Shown in pieces: positions 24,411-32,508 of a DNA stretch of 64,000 nt (position 1 is the stretch's first letter; every line of letters begins with the position of its first letter). The notes beneath the pieces were generated by a model that was not told the origin of the DNA, made no database searches, and worked only from the letters and a program-made list of their open reading frames with translations. The DNA comes from CBDFGS01 sp965247255. Lineage in GTDB: Bacteria > Chloroflexota > Dehalococcoidia > Lucifugimonadales > CAUZJF01. The stretch is taken from positions 744,001 through 808,000 of the forward strand of contig CBDFGS010000013.1 of the NCBI GenBank assembly GCA_965247255.1, given 5' to 3'. The position numbers were made by a program, and so were the translations under genes.

Positions 24411-24998
24411 TTAGTCCGGCCCGACCAGATCGCAGAACTCTCGCCAGGTATCCTCCCTGGTCTTCATGGTCCCCCGCCTCGCGGAGGTTACGACCCTGGC
24501 GCCGGGCCTCTTGATTCCACGCAGCGTCATACACATGTGCTCGGCCGTAAGCTTCACGCCGACGCCTTCCGGACTGATGCCCTCCGAGACAGTATCCGCG
24601 AGCTGTCTTGTGAGCCTCTCCTGCATTTGAGGGCGCCCTGCCAGGATATCGAGTGATCGAGCCAGCTTGCTCGCCCCGACGACTCTGCCTCTGGGCACGT
24701 AGCCGATGCTCGCGCTTCCGTGAAACGGCAGAAGGTGATGCTCGCAGATGGAGTAGAAGGAGATGTCCTTGAGCACAACCATCTCGCGATGCCCTTCCTC
24801 AAACCCGGTAGCGAGCACCTCGACAGGATCTTGCTCCAGCCCGGAGAAGAACTCCGAGTACATCTCGGCAACGCGTCGGGGGGTGTCAGCCAGCCCCTCC
24901 CTTCGGGGGTCGTCGCCGATCGCCTCGATTATCGCGGATACAGCCTGCTCTATTCTTTCGCGGTCGATCAACACGTTCTCCCCTAGCGCCACGCTCAT
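24411..24998 (-). CDS. folE: GTP cyclohydrolase I
   Basis: A 195-residue enzyme converting GTP to 7,8-dihydroneopterin triphosphate, the first step of folate/tetrahydropterin synthesis. Length is typical for bacteria. The zinc ligands are Cys85 and His88 in SICEHHLLPFHG and Cys156 in EHMCMTLRG. The start MSVALGENVLIDRERIEQAV is chosen by homology; 58 more residues would be possible in frame but look non-coding. Other hallmarks are DTPRRVAEMYSEFFSGL and KLARSLDILAGRPQMQERLT. No other folate genes are nearby, and the acyltransferase gene follows after 2 bp. Confidence 0.95.
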   Translation of the reverse strand: MSVALGENVLIDRERIEQAVSAIIEAIGDDPRREGLADTPRRVAEMYSEFFSGLEQDPVEVLATGFEEGHREMVVLKDISFYSICEHHLLPFHGSASIGYVPRGRVVGASKLARSLDILAGRPQMQERLTRQLADTVSEGISPEGVGVKLTAEHMCMTLRGIKRPGARVVTSARRGTMKTREDTWREFCDLVGPD

Positions 24999-25213
24999 GC
25001 TATGGCGTCCGTTGGAGGTCAAATAGCCATGCCAAGCTACCACAGGGTAGTATCGCGGGCAACCCAACTCGCTCGCCCGCGCGCGACGCGCGGGGGCGAG
25101 CGGCAGACGCTGTGGGTCCTCACGCGACGGTCCGCGCGCTAAGGCCCGTGGCCGCCTCCGCTGATGTATCATGGTGCCGTCCGGCGAGAACGAAACAACG
25201 GAGACCCTCTCAG

Positions 25214-25906
25214 TTGAACATCCTGATTACGGGCGCGGCCGGTCAAATCGGGTCGACGGTAGCCGCTGGCCTGAAGGACAAGCACTCCCTAAGGGGCCTC
25301 GACCAAGAGCCAATGCCCGGGCTGAAAGACTCGCAGGTAGGCGATATCGCGGACTTCGACACGGTGCTAAAGGCCACTCGCGGCATGGAAGCGGTGATCC
25401 ACCTCGCTGCGTGTCCCGGCGGCTCTTGCACGTGGGAGCAGGTGCTGCCCAACAACATCGTGGGTACATACAACGTGCTCGAGGCTTCCAGGATCAACGG
25501 CGTGCGCCGGGTCGCATACGCCAGCCGCGCGGGGCTTCTGGCCCCATGTCCGGAAGACATAATGCGGACGATGGACATGGTCCCGCGGCCAGAGAGCTAC
25601 TACTCGGCGAGCAAGGTATTTGGCGAAAGTCTGGGGTGGATGTACTCGAGCCAGCACGGCATCGAGTTTGTCGCGGTGCGCATCGGCAACTTTAACCGGG
25701 ACAGGGCTCTGCCAGAGCATCCGCACCAGCTTGGGCACGGCGACGCCGTCCGGGTCTTCGAGCGGGCGGTGACGCACCCAGGCATCAAGTTTGAGCTGGT
25801 ATTCGGGGTCTCCGACAGCACGTGGCCCCTTTACGACCTGGAGCACGGCCGCCGGTCTCTCGGATATTACCCTCAGGAGAAATCACATATCGAGCCTGAG
25901 GCCTGA
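25214..25906 (+). CDS. NAD-dependent epimerase/dehydratase (uronate-dehydrogenase-like SDR)
   Basis: A 230-residue extended-type short-chain dehydrogenase. The Rossmann motif ILITGAAGQIGSTVAAGL is at the N-terminus, followed by an acidic NAD-binding region, VIHLAACPGGSCTWEQVLPN, a serine at the catalytic position (YASRAGLL) and YYSASKVFGESLGW holding Tyr-x3-Lys. It resembles bacterial uronate dehydrogenases, which oxidise hexuronates, but it is short at the C-terminus and the substrate is uncertain. A TTG start at 25214 is chosen because the protein then begins directly with the Rossmann strand, with GGAGA 9 nt upstream. It is divergent from folE and 51 bp before an amidohydrolase. Confidence 0.8.
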   Translation: MNILITGAAGQIGSTVAAGLKDKHSLRGLDQEPMPGLKDSQVGDIADFDTVLKATRGMEAVIHLAACPGGSCTWEQVLPNNIVGTYNVLEASRINGVRRVAYASRAGLLAPCPEDIMRTMDMVPRPESYYSASKVFGESLGWMYSSQHGIEFVAVRIGNFNRDRALPEHPHQLGHGDAVRVFERAVTHPGIKFELVFGVSDSTWPLYDLEHGRRSLGYYPQEKSHIEPEA

Positions 25907-25957
25907 GGACTCAGACGCCAAGACAGGTTTCAGGGAGGCCAGGCCAAGGAGGAATAG

Positions 25958-26791
25958 ATGATAGTCGACACGCACCTTCATGTGTGGAGCCCCGACATCG
26001 ATCATTGGCCGTTCGCCAGCGATCGGGCGCCTTCGAGCGAGGGCACCGTGGAGGTGCTCAACGACACGATGGCGGACGCCGGGGTGGACAAGGCGGTCAT
26101 TGTGCAGCCGGTCCACTACTTGTACGACAACAGATACGTCGCCGACTGCCTGCGTCGCTTCCCGGGTAAGTACGCCGCCATCGGCCTGGTGGACAGGAAG
26201 GCGCCGGATGCGCCTGACCAGCTTGAGCGCCTGGTCAAGGAGCAGGGGTTCAGCGGCCTGCGCATTCACATGTCCAAGCCGGACGACCCCTCCGAGTGGG
26301 CGGCTGCGGACCAGGACCCTATCTGGGACCGCGCTGAGGAGCTAGGGGCAAGCTTCGTCGTGTACGGACCTGCGGCGCTTCTCCCCGCGGTGGAGCCGAT
26401 CATCGCGCGCCACCAGAACGTTGTGGTGGCCCTGGACCACATCGGCGGTGCACCGACCGACGAGGACCCGCCCTACCCGCTGTTGAGTAATGTGACGAGA
26501 ATGGCCAAGTACCCGAACGTATATATGAAGCTTACGCCGCAGCCTCACAAGTCAGACGAGCCATTCCCTCACAGGGACACGTTCCCGACGTTCAAGCGCC
26601 TCTACGACGCCTTTGGACCGGACCGGCTGATGTGGGGGACGAACTTCCCCGGGGTGGTGGCTCAGACGGGGTACAAGCCGGCCTTGGAGCTTTTTCGCGA
26701 CCACCTTGACTTTCTTACGGACAGCGATAGGGAGCTTCTCCTGGGCGAGACGGCGCTGAAGCTGTACAACTTCGAAGGCCCGCCCGCATGA
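25958..26791 (+). CDS. Amidohydrolase family protein (TIM barrel)
   Basis: A 277-residue amidohydrolase of the Amidohydro_2 group, which includes lactonases, aromatic decarboxylases and 2-pyrone-4,6-dicarboxylate hydrolase. The metal-site start VDTHLHVWSPDIDHWPF is at residues 3-19; later come VQPVHYLYDNRYVADCLRRF, LRIHMSKPDDPSEW, VVALDHIGGAPTD, and WGTNFPGVV, where many relatives have Asp in place of Asn. The gene follows the uronate-dehydrogenase-like gene by 51 bp on the same strand, so both may act on a sugar acid or lactone. AGGAGG lies just before the ATG. Confidence 0.88.
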   Translation: MIVDTHLHVWSPDIDHWPFASDRAPSSEGTVEVLNDTMADAGVDKAVIVQPVHYLYDNRYVADCLRRFPGKYAAIGLVDRKAPDAPDQLERLVKEQGFSGLRIHMSKPDDPSEWAAADQDPIWDRAEELGASFVVYGPAALLPAVEPIIARHQNVVVALDHIGGAPTDEDPPYPLLSNVTRMAKYPNVYMKLTPQPHKSDEPFPHRDTFPTFKRLYDAFGPDRLMWGTNFPGVVAQTGYKPALELFRDHLDFLTDSDRELLLGETALKLYNFEGPPA

Positions 26792-26861
26792 CAGGCCGCG
26801 ACGAACACGCGCATGACGGTCGATCTCCCGCACGCCCGCGCGACATTTGAGCTGACGTAGC

Positions 26862-27044
26862 ATGATGGACAGACGCAGGATGCGCCGCGCGACGGCGGGG
26901 TTCTTCGCCGTGGCCGCGACGTGCGCGGTCGTGCTGGCGAGCCTGGTGCTGGAAGAGGCGCCTCAGCAGCTCTTCAGGCCCGTGGTGTTCCTGCTGATCA
27001 TCAGCCTTTTTACGGGGTTCTACTTTCGCTTCGCCTCGAAGTAG
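26862..27044 (+). CDS. Small two-helix membrane protein (hypothetical)
   Basis: A 60-residue frame with a basic start (MMDRRRMRRATAG) and two hydrophobic segments, FFAVAATCAVVLASLVL and RPVVFLLIISLFTGFYF, separated by a short acidic loop. It ends FRFASK. The pattern is that of a small inner-membrane protein with both ends inside. It lies between the amidohydrolase (same strand) and the convergent Ldh genes. No family is recognised, and the ribosome-binding site is weak, so it is tentative. Confidence 0.4.
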   Translation: MMDRRRMRRATAGFFAVAATCAVVLASLVLEEAPQQLFRPVVFLLIISLFTGFYFRFASK

Positions 27045-27111
27045 CGCCCCGGCCGGCGCGCGAGGCAGCCCCTCGCCATAGGTGGCTCTCGGCGGATGTC
27101 GGGGACTGCAT

Positions 27112-28164
27112 CTACATCGTCGGGAACATGGGGATATCGAACCGGTTCGACACCGCCCGGAGGCGCTCCATGGTGCCTGCGGGCAGCGGGATGCCCTCCG
27201 CCGTGCGCTGCTCATAGACACGCTGCTCCGGCTCACCGGGCATGAAGATCTCGTCGGTGCCCTCGGCCCTGGGAAGCGCCTTGATACCGTCGATCGTCTC
27301 GTCGACGTTGCGCCTGTACTCCTCGACGTCGGTGAAAGCGGCGATGTCGATAGCGGCGAGGAAGCTGTTCTGGATGCCGCGTAGGTGCTCCTTGCCGCCC
27401 GAAAGCACCGGCGCCAGCTTCGGGTTGCCGACCATGAGGCTGGAAAGGCACTCAAACATGAGCGCGAGCCCCGAGCCTTTCGGGCCGGCGATGGGCACCA
27501 AGGAACCCCGCTGGCGTGGGTCGGTAGTGGGGTTGCCTTGCTCGTCGATGAGCCACCCAAGCGGGATCTGCTCGCCCTTGTCGATAGCCAGGTCTAACTT
27601 ACCGCCGGCTACCACGCTCGTGGCCATGTCGAGGATGAGCGGCTCGTGCCGTTCCGCCGGCACACCGATAGAGATGGGGCTGTTGTGCACCCCGGGCGCC
27701 CGCGCGCCTGCCGGGGCCATGTTCGGGGGGCTGCACACCGACGCGATGCCGGCCATGTTCTCCCTGGCCGCCATGAGGGTATAGTAGCCCATGGCGCCCT
27801 GATGGGTGGTGTCCTTGATAATCACCCAGCAGATCCCGACCTCCTTCGCCTTCTCAATAGCCCGGTTCATTGCCAGGACCGTGACCACTGGGCCGAAGGC
27901 GAAATCCGCGTCCATCGTCATCGTCGCGGGCGTCTCGTGCAGGACGCGGATGTTAGGCGTGGGGTTCATGTTGCCGGCGTCGACCCACTCCAGGTACAGA
28001 GGGATTCGCAACACGCCATGCGAGTCCACGCCCCGCAAATTAGCCCATACCAGCACGTCGGCTTCGGTCTCGGCATCTTCCCGAGGCATGCCCACGCGGG
28101 CAAACACCTCAGTGGCGAACGCCTTTACTTCCTGCCACCCTGCTCGAACCTCGCCATCAGACAT
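27112..28164 (-). CDS. Ldh-family (malate/L-lactate-type) NAD(P)-dependent dehydrogenase, copy 1
   Basis: A 350-residue member of the Ldh_2 family (malate, L-sulfolactate, ureidoglycolate and 2,3-diketo-L-gulonate dehydrogenases), which are not Rossmann enzymes. The active-site start NLRGVDSHGVLRIPLY contains the family Asp-Ser-His-Gly. Also present are VVTVLAMNRAIEKAKEVGI, NSPISIGVPAERHEPLILDM and LVPIAGPKGSGLALMFECLS, the cofactor-binding region. It reduces or oxidises a 2-hydroxy/2-oxo acid that cannot be named. It lies 99 bp downstream of a paralogue on the same strand. Confidence 0.88.
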   Translation of the reverse strand: MSDGEVRAGWQEVKAFATEVFARVGMPREDAETEADVLVWANLRGVDSHGVLRIPLYLEWVDAGNMNPTPNIRVLHETPATMTMDADFAFGPVVTVLAMNRAIEKAKEVGICWVIIKDTTHQGAMGYYTLMAARENMAGIASVCSPPNMAPAGARAPGVHNSPISIGVPAERHEPLILDMATSVVAGGKLDLAIDKGEQIPLGWLIDEQGNPTTDPRQRGSLVPIAGPKGSGLALMFECLSSLMVGNPKLAPVLSGGKEHLRGIQNSFLAAIDIAAFTDVEEYRRNVDETIDGIKALPRAEGTDEIFMPGEPEQRVYEQRTAEGIPLPAGTMERLRAVSNRFDIPMFPTM

Positions 28165-28263
28165 GTTTCTTACTCCTGGGAGGAAACTTTGCCGAAATCA
28201 ATATGTCGCGGAGGGAACGCGGAGAGGCTCGGGGGCGAGGGCGCTCTCGCGCGTCGCCCGGCG

Positions 28264-29319
28264 TCAGACGCCGAGCTTCTCTTCAAGCCGATGTTCCTTA
28301 ATAAGGTCGACCACCTTGTCCCAGGTCGCCTGCTCGATATCGACCCCGTCTTTCGACCGCTGGCGGCGGTTGGTGGCCTCAATCTCGCCGGGGTATAGGA
28401 CGCCGTCGTGTCCCTCCATCGGTGGCGTGTCCTTTAGGTATGTGACGAGATGGTGAACGTCTTCCTTGATCTTGTCGACGTCACCGACTGCGCTCAAGTT
28501 TATGACCGTGATCGAACCCCCTCTGGTGGGACGTTTAACAGAGCTGCCAGTATCGTTTAGCTCAGCCATCGTCCCACCTAGAAGGGCCACCATAAATGCA
28601 AGCGCGTATCCCTTGTGGCCGCCGTCGACGCCGCCCAACGGGAGTATCGCACCGCCCTCGTAGAGGTCATTCGGGTCGCTGCTTGGCTTGCCTTTAGCGT
28701 CCAGTAGCCATTCGCCGGGAAGCGCGTTTCCCCTCGCCCGGTATACTCGCACCTTCCCCTCGGCCGCCATGGAAGTAGCGAAGTCGAGGAGAATTGGGGA
28801 ATCTTCCTTATACGGGAACCCCATGGAGACAGGATTGGTGCCCATTCGCCCTTCTCTCCCGCCGAAGGGAGCGACTCGCCTGAGCCTTCCGTGGGGCACG
28901 CCGATCCACATAGAGGCGGCCATACCCTCTCGAGCCGCCATCTCCGGGTAGGCGCCCACCCGTCCTGTATGGCTGAGGTTGAACATAGTTACAAGACTAA
29001 TACCGTGGCGGCGAGCCTTATCTATTGCGAGCCGTGCCGAAAAACCGGCAACAACCTGCCCGAACGTGCCGCTGCCATCGACCCGTGCGATAGCACCGCC
29101 ATCGCTTATGACTTGCGGTTGTCCCTTTGGCTCCACTATCCCTTCAGCAATGTCGTTGAGATACTGGATGATCCGTATAAAGCCGTGCGAGTCGTGCCCT
29201 GCAAGGTTGGCGTCCGCCAGGTGATCGGCAACGAGGGCCGCGTGTTCCCCGGGGGTGCCCGCGGCGACGAGCAACTCCCGCGAGATCGTGGAGATTCTCC
29301 CGGCGGTCAGGACGGGCAT
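28264..29319 (-). CDS. Ldh-family (malate/L-lactate-type) NAD(P)-dependent dehydrogenase, copy 2
   Basis: A 351-residue paralogue of the adjacent gene, with DANLAGHDSHGFIRIIQYL, VVAGFSARLAIDKARRHGI, TNPVSMGFPYKEDSPILLDF and ILPLGGVDGGHKGYALAFMV. The two copies differ widely, so they probably act on different 2-oxo/2-hydroxy acids rather than being a recent duplication. GAAGGAGA precedes the ATG by about 6 nt and a promoter lies at 29358-29386, so this is the first gene of the pair. Confidence 0.88.
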   Translation of the reverse strand: MPVLTAGRISTISRELLVAAGTPGEHAALVADHLADANLAGHDSHGFIRIIQYLNDIAEGIVEPKGQPQVISDGGAIARVDGSGTFGQVVAGFSARLAIDKARRHGISLVTMFNLSHTGRVGAYPEMAAREGMAASMWIGVPHGRLRRVAPFGGREGRMGTNPVSMGFPYKEDSPILLDFATSMAAEGKVRVYRARGNALPGEWLLDAKGKPSSDPNDLYEGGAILPLGGVDGGHKGYALAFMVALLGGTMAELNDTGSSVKRPTRGGSITVINLSAVGDVDKIKEDVHHLVTYLKDTPPMEGHDGVLYPGEIEATNRRQRSKDGVDIEQATWDKVVDLIKEHRLEEKLGV

Positions 29320-29357
29320 GGCGCGTCTCCTTCAGGACATGAGCGAGTGCGCCGCAT

Positions 29358-29386
29358 AGCATACGCATTATGGCCAATCGAGGCAA
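29358..29386 (-). promoter_or_regulatory. Candidate promoter of the Ldh gene pair
   Basis: On the minus strand, TTGCCT (29386-29381), a 17-bp spacer and TATGCT (29363-29358), about 38 bp upstream of the ATG at 29319. It is divergent from the rpmH promoter 55 bp away. Confidence 0.4.
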
Positions 29387-29440
29387 CGCGGCTGAGCCTT
29401 GGGAGCGCCGGACAAGTGATTCGCGTCGTCCCGCCCAAAA

Positions 29441-29470
29441 TTGACACTCGTTCGCGGCGGTAAGTATAAT
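29441..29470 (+). promoter_or_regulatory. Consensus sigma70 promoter of the rpmH-rnpA operon
   Basis: TTGACA (29441-29446), an 18-bp spacer and TATAAT (29465-29470). Both hexamers match consensus perfectly. The ATG of rpmH follows 20 bp after the -10, so the leader is short. Confidence 0.85.
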
Positions 29471-29490
29471 CCGTTGTTGGGAAACATAGC

Positions 29491-29628
29491 ATGCCCAAGA
29501 GGACCTATCAGCCAAAAAAGAGGCGGCGGAGCCGTGTGCACGGCTTCCGCGCCCGAATGAGCACCCGAGGCGGTCGCCGGGTGTTGAAGCGGCGTATGTT
29601 CAAAGGACGAGCGCGGCTCACCGTCTGA
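29491..29628 (+). CDS. rpmH: Ribosomal protein bL34
   Basis: A 45-residue, very basic protein of the large ribosomal subunit. The sequence begins MPKRTYQPKKRRRSRVHGF and continues with the L34 signature RARMSTRGGRRVLKRRMFKG, ending ARLTV. Length and motif are those of bacterial L34. It is directly behind the consensus promoter, and rnpA starts about 33 bp later, the usual rpmH-rnpA order. No dnaA or DnaA-box cluster lies upstream, unlike many genomes where this block sits at the origin. Confidence 0.97.
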   Translation: MPKRTYQPKKRRRSRVHGFRARMSTRGGRRVLKRRMFKGRARLTV

Positions 29629-29660
29629 AGTCCGCCCGATGGCGGACCCGTCACGGCGGG

Positions 29661-30035
29661 GTGATGCAGCGATATCAGCGCCTCACCAGAACTGGAGACT
29701 TCGCCGCCGTTCGTCGGGCCAGGCGCAGCTGGGCTGATGCGCTCCTGGTGCTGATGGTCCGCCCGAACGAACTTGAATACAGCCGGGTCGGCCTTTCAGT
29801 GGGCAAGCGGACCGGCAACGCTGTTGTGCGAAATAAGACCAAGCGGAGGCTGAGAGAAGCGGTCCGTGGCATCCCGGCAGAGACAGGCTGGGACTTGGTA
29901 CTGGTCGCCCGCAAAGACGCTCCCTCCGCGAGTTTTTACGAGTTGAGCCGTTCAGTGAAACAGCTCTTTCGCCGTGCTGGGATCGTGCCGAGGCTACCGC
30001 GCGATGTTGTACGTCCACAGAAGGCCGGGCGATGA
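29661..30035 (+). CDS. rnpA: Ribonuclease P protein component
   Basis: A 124-residue protein that assists the RNase P RNA in maturing tRNA 5' ends. It begins near QRYQRLTRTGDFAAVRRARRS, has VGLSVGKRTGNAVVRNKTKR (the RNR-type RNA-binding motif RNKTKRRLREAVR lies here) and WDLVLVARKDAP. Either GTG at 29661 or ATG at 29664 may be the start. Its stop overlaps the yidD start as ATGA, so the two are translationally coupled. Confidence 0.94.
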   Translation: MMQRYQRLTRTGDFAAVRRARRSWADALLVLMVRPNELEYSRVGLSVGKRTGNAVVRNKTKRRLREAVRGIPAETGWDLVLVARKDAPSASFYELSRSVKQLFRRAGIVPRLPRDVVRPQKAGR

Positions 30036-30241
30036 GGAGCTTTGTCCTAGGCGCCATAGGACTGTATCAATTAGCCCTGTCACCATACTTGCCGGGGGCC
30101 TGCCGCCACACACCAACGTGCTCGCAGTACACCAGCGAAGCTGTGACTAGATACGGCGTAGTACGGGGTACCTGGCTGGGAATTCGTCGCCTCAGCCGTT
30201 GCCGGCCTCTGGGTACGAGTGGGTATGACCCGGTCCCTTAG
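30032..30241 (+). CDS. yidD: Membrane protein insertion efficiency factor YidD
   Basis: A 69-residue membrane-associated protein that helps YidC/Sec insert proteins. The diagnostic cysteine/proline pattern is present: GLYQLALSPYLPGACRHTPT, followed by CSQYTSEAVTRYG and LSRCRPLGTSGYDPVP. The start overlaps the rnpA stop by 4 nt. This order (rpmH, rnpA, yidD, yidC) is conserved, but here a lipoprotein gene separates yidD from yidC. Confidence 0.95.
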   Translation: MRSFVLGAIGLYQLALSPYLPGACRHTPTCSQYTSEAVTRYGVVRGTWLGIRRLSRCRPLGTSGYDPVP

Positions 30242-30348
30242 CCCCTTCTCTGCCCGCTCACGACCGTCGGCGTCGACGGCCTGAGGGCATGTGGGGCATA
30301 TAACTCGAGCGGCGATTCCTCGAACAAGAAAGGCTGGCGAAGGAGTCA

Positions 30349-31539
30349 TTGCGTCGCCCAAATCTGCGTCTACTTCTAGCAGTGCAGCTCCTGGTGCTGC
30401 TCGCCGTCGCGGCGTGCTCGGAGGGGTGTGGCAGACTTGGCGTCCCGCAAGGGTGGTCGGCCGCAACGATCGAAGGTGACACCCTGTACATAGGTACTAT
30501 GGAGGGCGACGTACGAGCCCTGGATGTGGCCACCGGAGCGACCAAGTGCACATACGTCCTCGAAAGCGAGGACGATAATAAACGCGCGATCTACGGCAAG
30601 CCCGCCGTCGCCGGCGATCGACTGTACATCGGCGGCTACGATGGGATGATGTACGCACTGCCGCTGGAGTGCGAAACCGCCTGGGACAACGGCGACGAGG
30701 ACTGGAAGCAGTCCGTCGGCGACGCCCGACCACCTGAGCCGATCGTGGGAAGCCCGGTGTTCGTTCCTGAGAGTGAGCTGGTATTGATCGGCTCATCCGA
30801 CGGGAACCTCTACGCACTGGACGGCGAGGAGGGATTCGAGCTCTGGAGGTTCCCGACGGGCGACAAGATATGGGGCACCCCTACGATGCAGGATGGCGTG
30901 GCCTACTTCGGATCGCTCGACCACAGCGTCTATGCGGTGACGGTGGACCGGGAGAGTGCCCAGCTCTTGTGGCGTTTTCCGGTCAACGGGGGTGTTTCGG
31001 CGGCTCCCGTCGTCGCGGACGGCCGAGTATATGTAGGCGCCTTCGATAGCATCTTCTACGCCGTAGACGCTCAGTCGGGGGAGGAGGTGTGGCGCTTCGA
31101 TGGGTCTCGCAAGTGGTTCTGGGGCGCGGCCGTCGCCACCGAAGACACAGTCTACGTGGCCGCTCTCGACGGTATCTTATACGCGTTGGACGCCGCGGAC
31201 GGCGAACCGCGCTGGCAACTGAATACAGAGGAACCTATCATTGGCTCTCCCGTGATTGTGGGCGAATGGATTGTAATCGGACCCCTGGACGGGAGAGTCC
31301 GTGCGGTCAAGACCTCAGACCCCGAAACCGAGAAACAATGCAACATCAGAAAGACGCTTCGGTCCTCGCTGACGGCTTCGCAGGACGGCGTGGTGTATTT
31401 CGGGGCCACGGATCACTCGGTCCGCGCCCTACGCGTCCTCGGCCATAGCCGCAAGCCAGACGGGAGCTTCGACGAGGAGTGGGTCCATTTCAGCAACCAG
31501 GACCCACCTCTATCGGTCGGCAGGATACCTGACTGCTAG
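30349..31539 (+). CDS. PQQ-like beta-propeller lipoprotein
   Basis: A 396-residue exported protein. A lipoprotein signal is clear: RRPNLRLLLAVQLLVLLAVAAC gives a lipobox ending at Cys23 (shown in part). The rest is PQQ-type propeller repeats with recurring LYIG, VYVG and VYFG strands and ALD(A/V)(A/Q/T)(S/D)G turns, as in ALDVATGATKCTY, ALDGEEGFELWRF, AVDAQSGEEVWRF and ALDAADGEPRWQL. This is the BamB/quinoprotein-like fold, but no outer-membrane assembly genes are present, so a BamB role is doubtful. TTG start with AGGAG just upstream. It sits between yidD and yidC and could assist membrane or surface protein folding. Confidence 0.85.
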   Translation: MRRPNLRLLLAVQLLVLLAVAACSEGCGRLGVPQGWSAATIEGDTLYIGTMEGDVRALDVATGATKCTYVLESEDDNKRAIYGKPAVAGDRLYIGGYDGMMYALPLECETAWDNGDEDWKQSVGDARPPEPIVGSPVFVPESELVLIGSSDGNLYALDGEEGFELWRFPTGDKIWGTPTMQDGVAYFGSLDHSVYAVTVDRESAQLLWRFPVNGGVSAAPVVADGRVYVGAFDSIFYAVDAQSGEEVWRFDGSRKWFWGAAVATEDTVYVAALDGILYALDAADGEPRWQLNTEEPIIGSPVIVGEWIVIGPLDGRVRAVKTSDPETEKQCNIRKTLRSSLTASQDGVVYFGATDHSVRALRVLGHSRKPDGSFDEEWVHFSNQDPPLSVGRIPDC

Positions 31540-31563
31540 CCGCTTGTTAGGAAGGCGTTTCTC

Positions 31564-32508
31564 GTGGAAATAGTCTCAATCATCTGGACCGAGGCGATCA
31601 TCAGGCCGATGAGCAACAGCCTGGTGTTTCTCTACTTCCTGACGTTCGGCAGCTTTGGATTGAGCATTATCGCTTTCACCATTATCGTTCGGGCGGCGAT
31701 GATCCCCCTATCGATCAAACAGAGCAGACAGATTAAGGCGATGAGCGCGATTCAGCCCAAGGTCAAGGAGATCCAGGCAAAGTACCCGAATGACAGGAGT
31801 CGCCAATCACAGGAAACGATGCGCCTGTATAAGGAGCAAGGCGTCAACCCCCTGGGATGCCTTGGTCCGATGGTGATTCAAATGCCGATCTTCATCGGTC
31901 TCTTCTGGGCGCTTCGGGCTACATTGCCCTCGACGCCTGAAAGGCTCGCCGATCTCTCCGGGCGGCTCTATTCATGGCTGCCCCAGGTTAACGAAGCGGT
32001 GCCATTGGACGGCACATTTATCGGGATGGACCTGGCCGCATACTCAGCGGACAATCCCCTCCCATTCTCGTACCTGCTCCCGCTGCTGGTTGGAGCGTCC
32101 ATGTGGCTAATGCAGAAGATGACGGCTACACCTTCCACGAGCCCACAGCAGGAGTCGACGCAACGGATGATGCTGTGGATGATGCCGATAATGTTCGGGT
32201 ATTTCACCCTGTATTTCGAGAGCGGCCTGGCCGTCTATTGGATCATTTCCAATATCATTGGCATTTTGATTCAGGGATTTATCACAGGCTGGGGGCCCCT
32301 GGCGCAGGTTGCGTCTTTGGTACGCGGACGGGGATTCCCCTCGCTCACCACCACGGACACCGCCCAGCCGACCGAGGCGCCGCCGGCGGAGGAGGAAGAG
32401 AGCAGTGAAGACAGTCGAACGAACGGCAAAGACGACCGACGAAGCAATCGAACTCGCACTAAAGGAGCTAGACGTCGATCGCGGGGAAGTAGAAATAGAC
32501 GTCGTTAG
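31564..32508 (+). CDS. yidC: Membrane protein insertase YidC/Oxa1 (short form)
   Basis: A 314-residue insertase of the short, monoderm/organelle type without the large periplasmic domain. The core helices are visible: FLYFLTFGSFGLSIIAFTII (in part), with the hydrophilic-groove arginine in FTIIVRAAMIPLSIKQSRQI; GCLGPMVIQMPIFIGLFWAL; FSYLLPLLVGASMWLMQ; MMLWMMPIMFGYFTLYFESG; and AVYWIISNIIGILIQGFI. An acidic stretch (EEEESSEDS) and a very basic tail follow, which can bind ribosomes. The last 104 bp overlap the jag gene. Confidence 0.94.
   Translation: MEIVSIIWTEAIIRPMSNSLVFLYFLTFGSFGLSIIAFTIIVRAAMIPLSIKQSRQIKAMSAIQPKVKEIQAKYPNDRSRQSQETMRLYKEQGVNPLGCLGPMVIQMPIFIGLFWALRATLPSTPERLADLSGRLYSWLPQVNEAVPLDGTFIGMDLAAYSADNPLPFSYLLPLLVGASMWLMQKMTATPSTSPQQESTQRMMLWMMPIMFGYFTLYFESGLAVYWIISNIIGILIQGFITGWGPLAQVASLVRGRGFPSLTTTDTAQPTEAPPAEEEESSEDSRTNGKDDRRSNRTRTKGARRRSRGSRNRRR

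Noticed and set aside
29320..29440. Possible replication origin next to rpmH
   Set aside because: No dnaA gene, DnaA-box cluster or AT-rich unwinding region is present.
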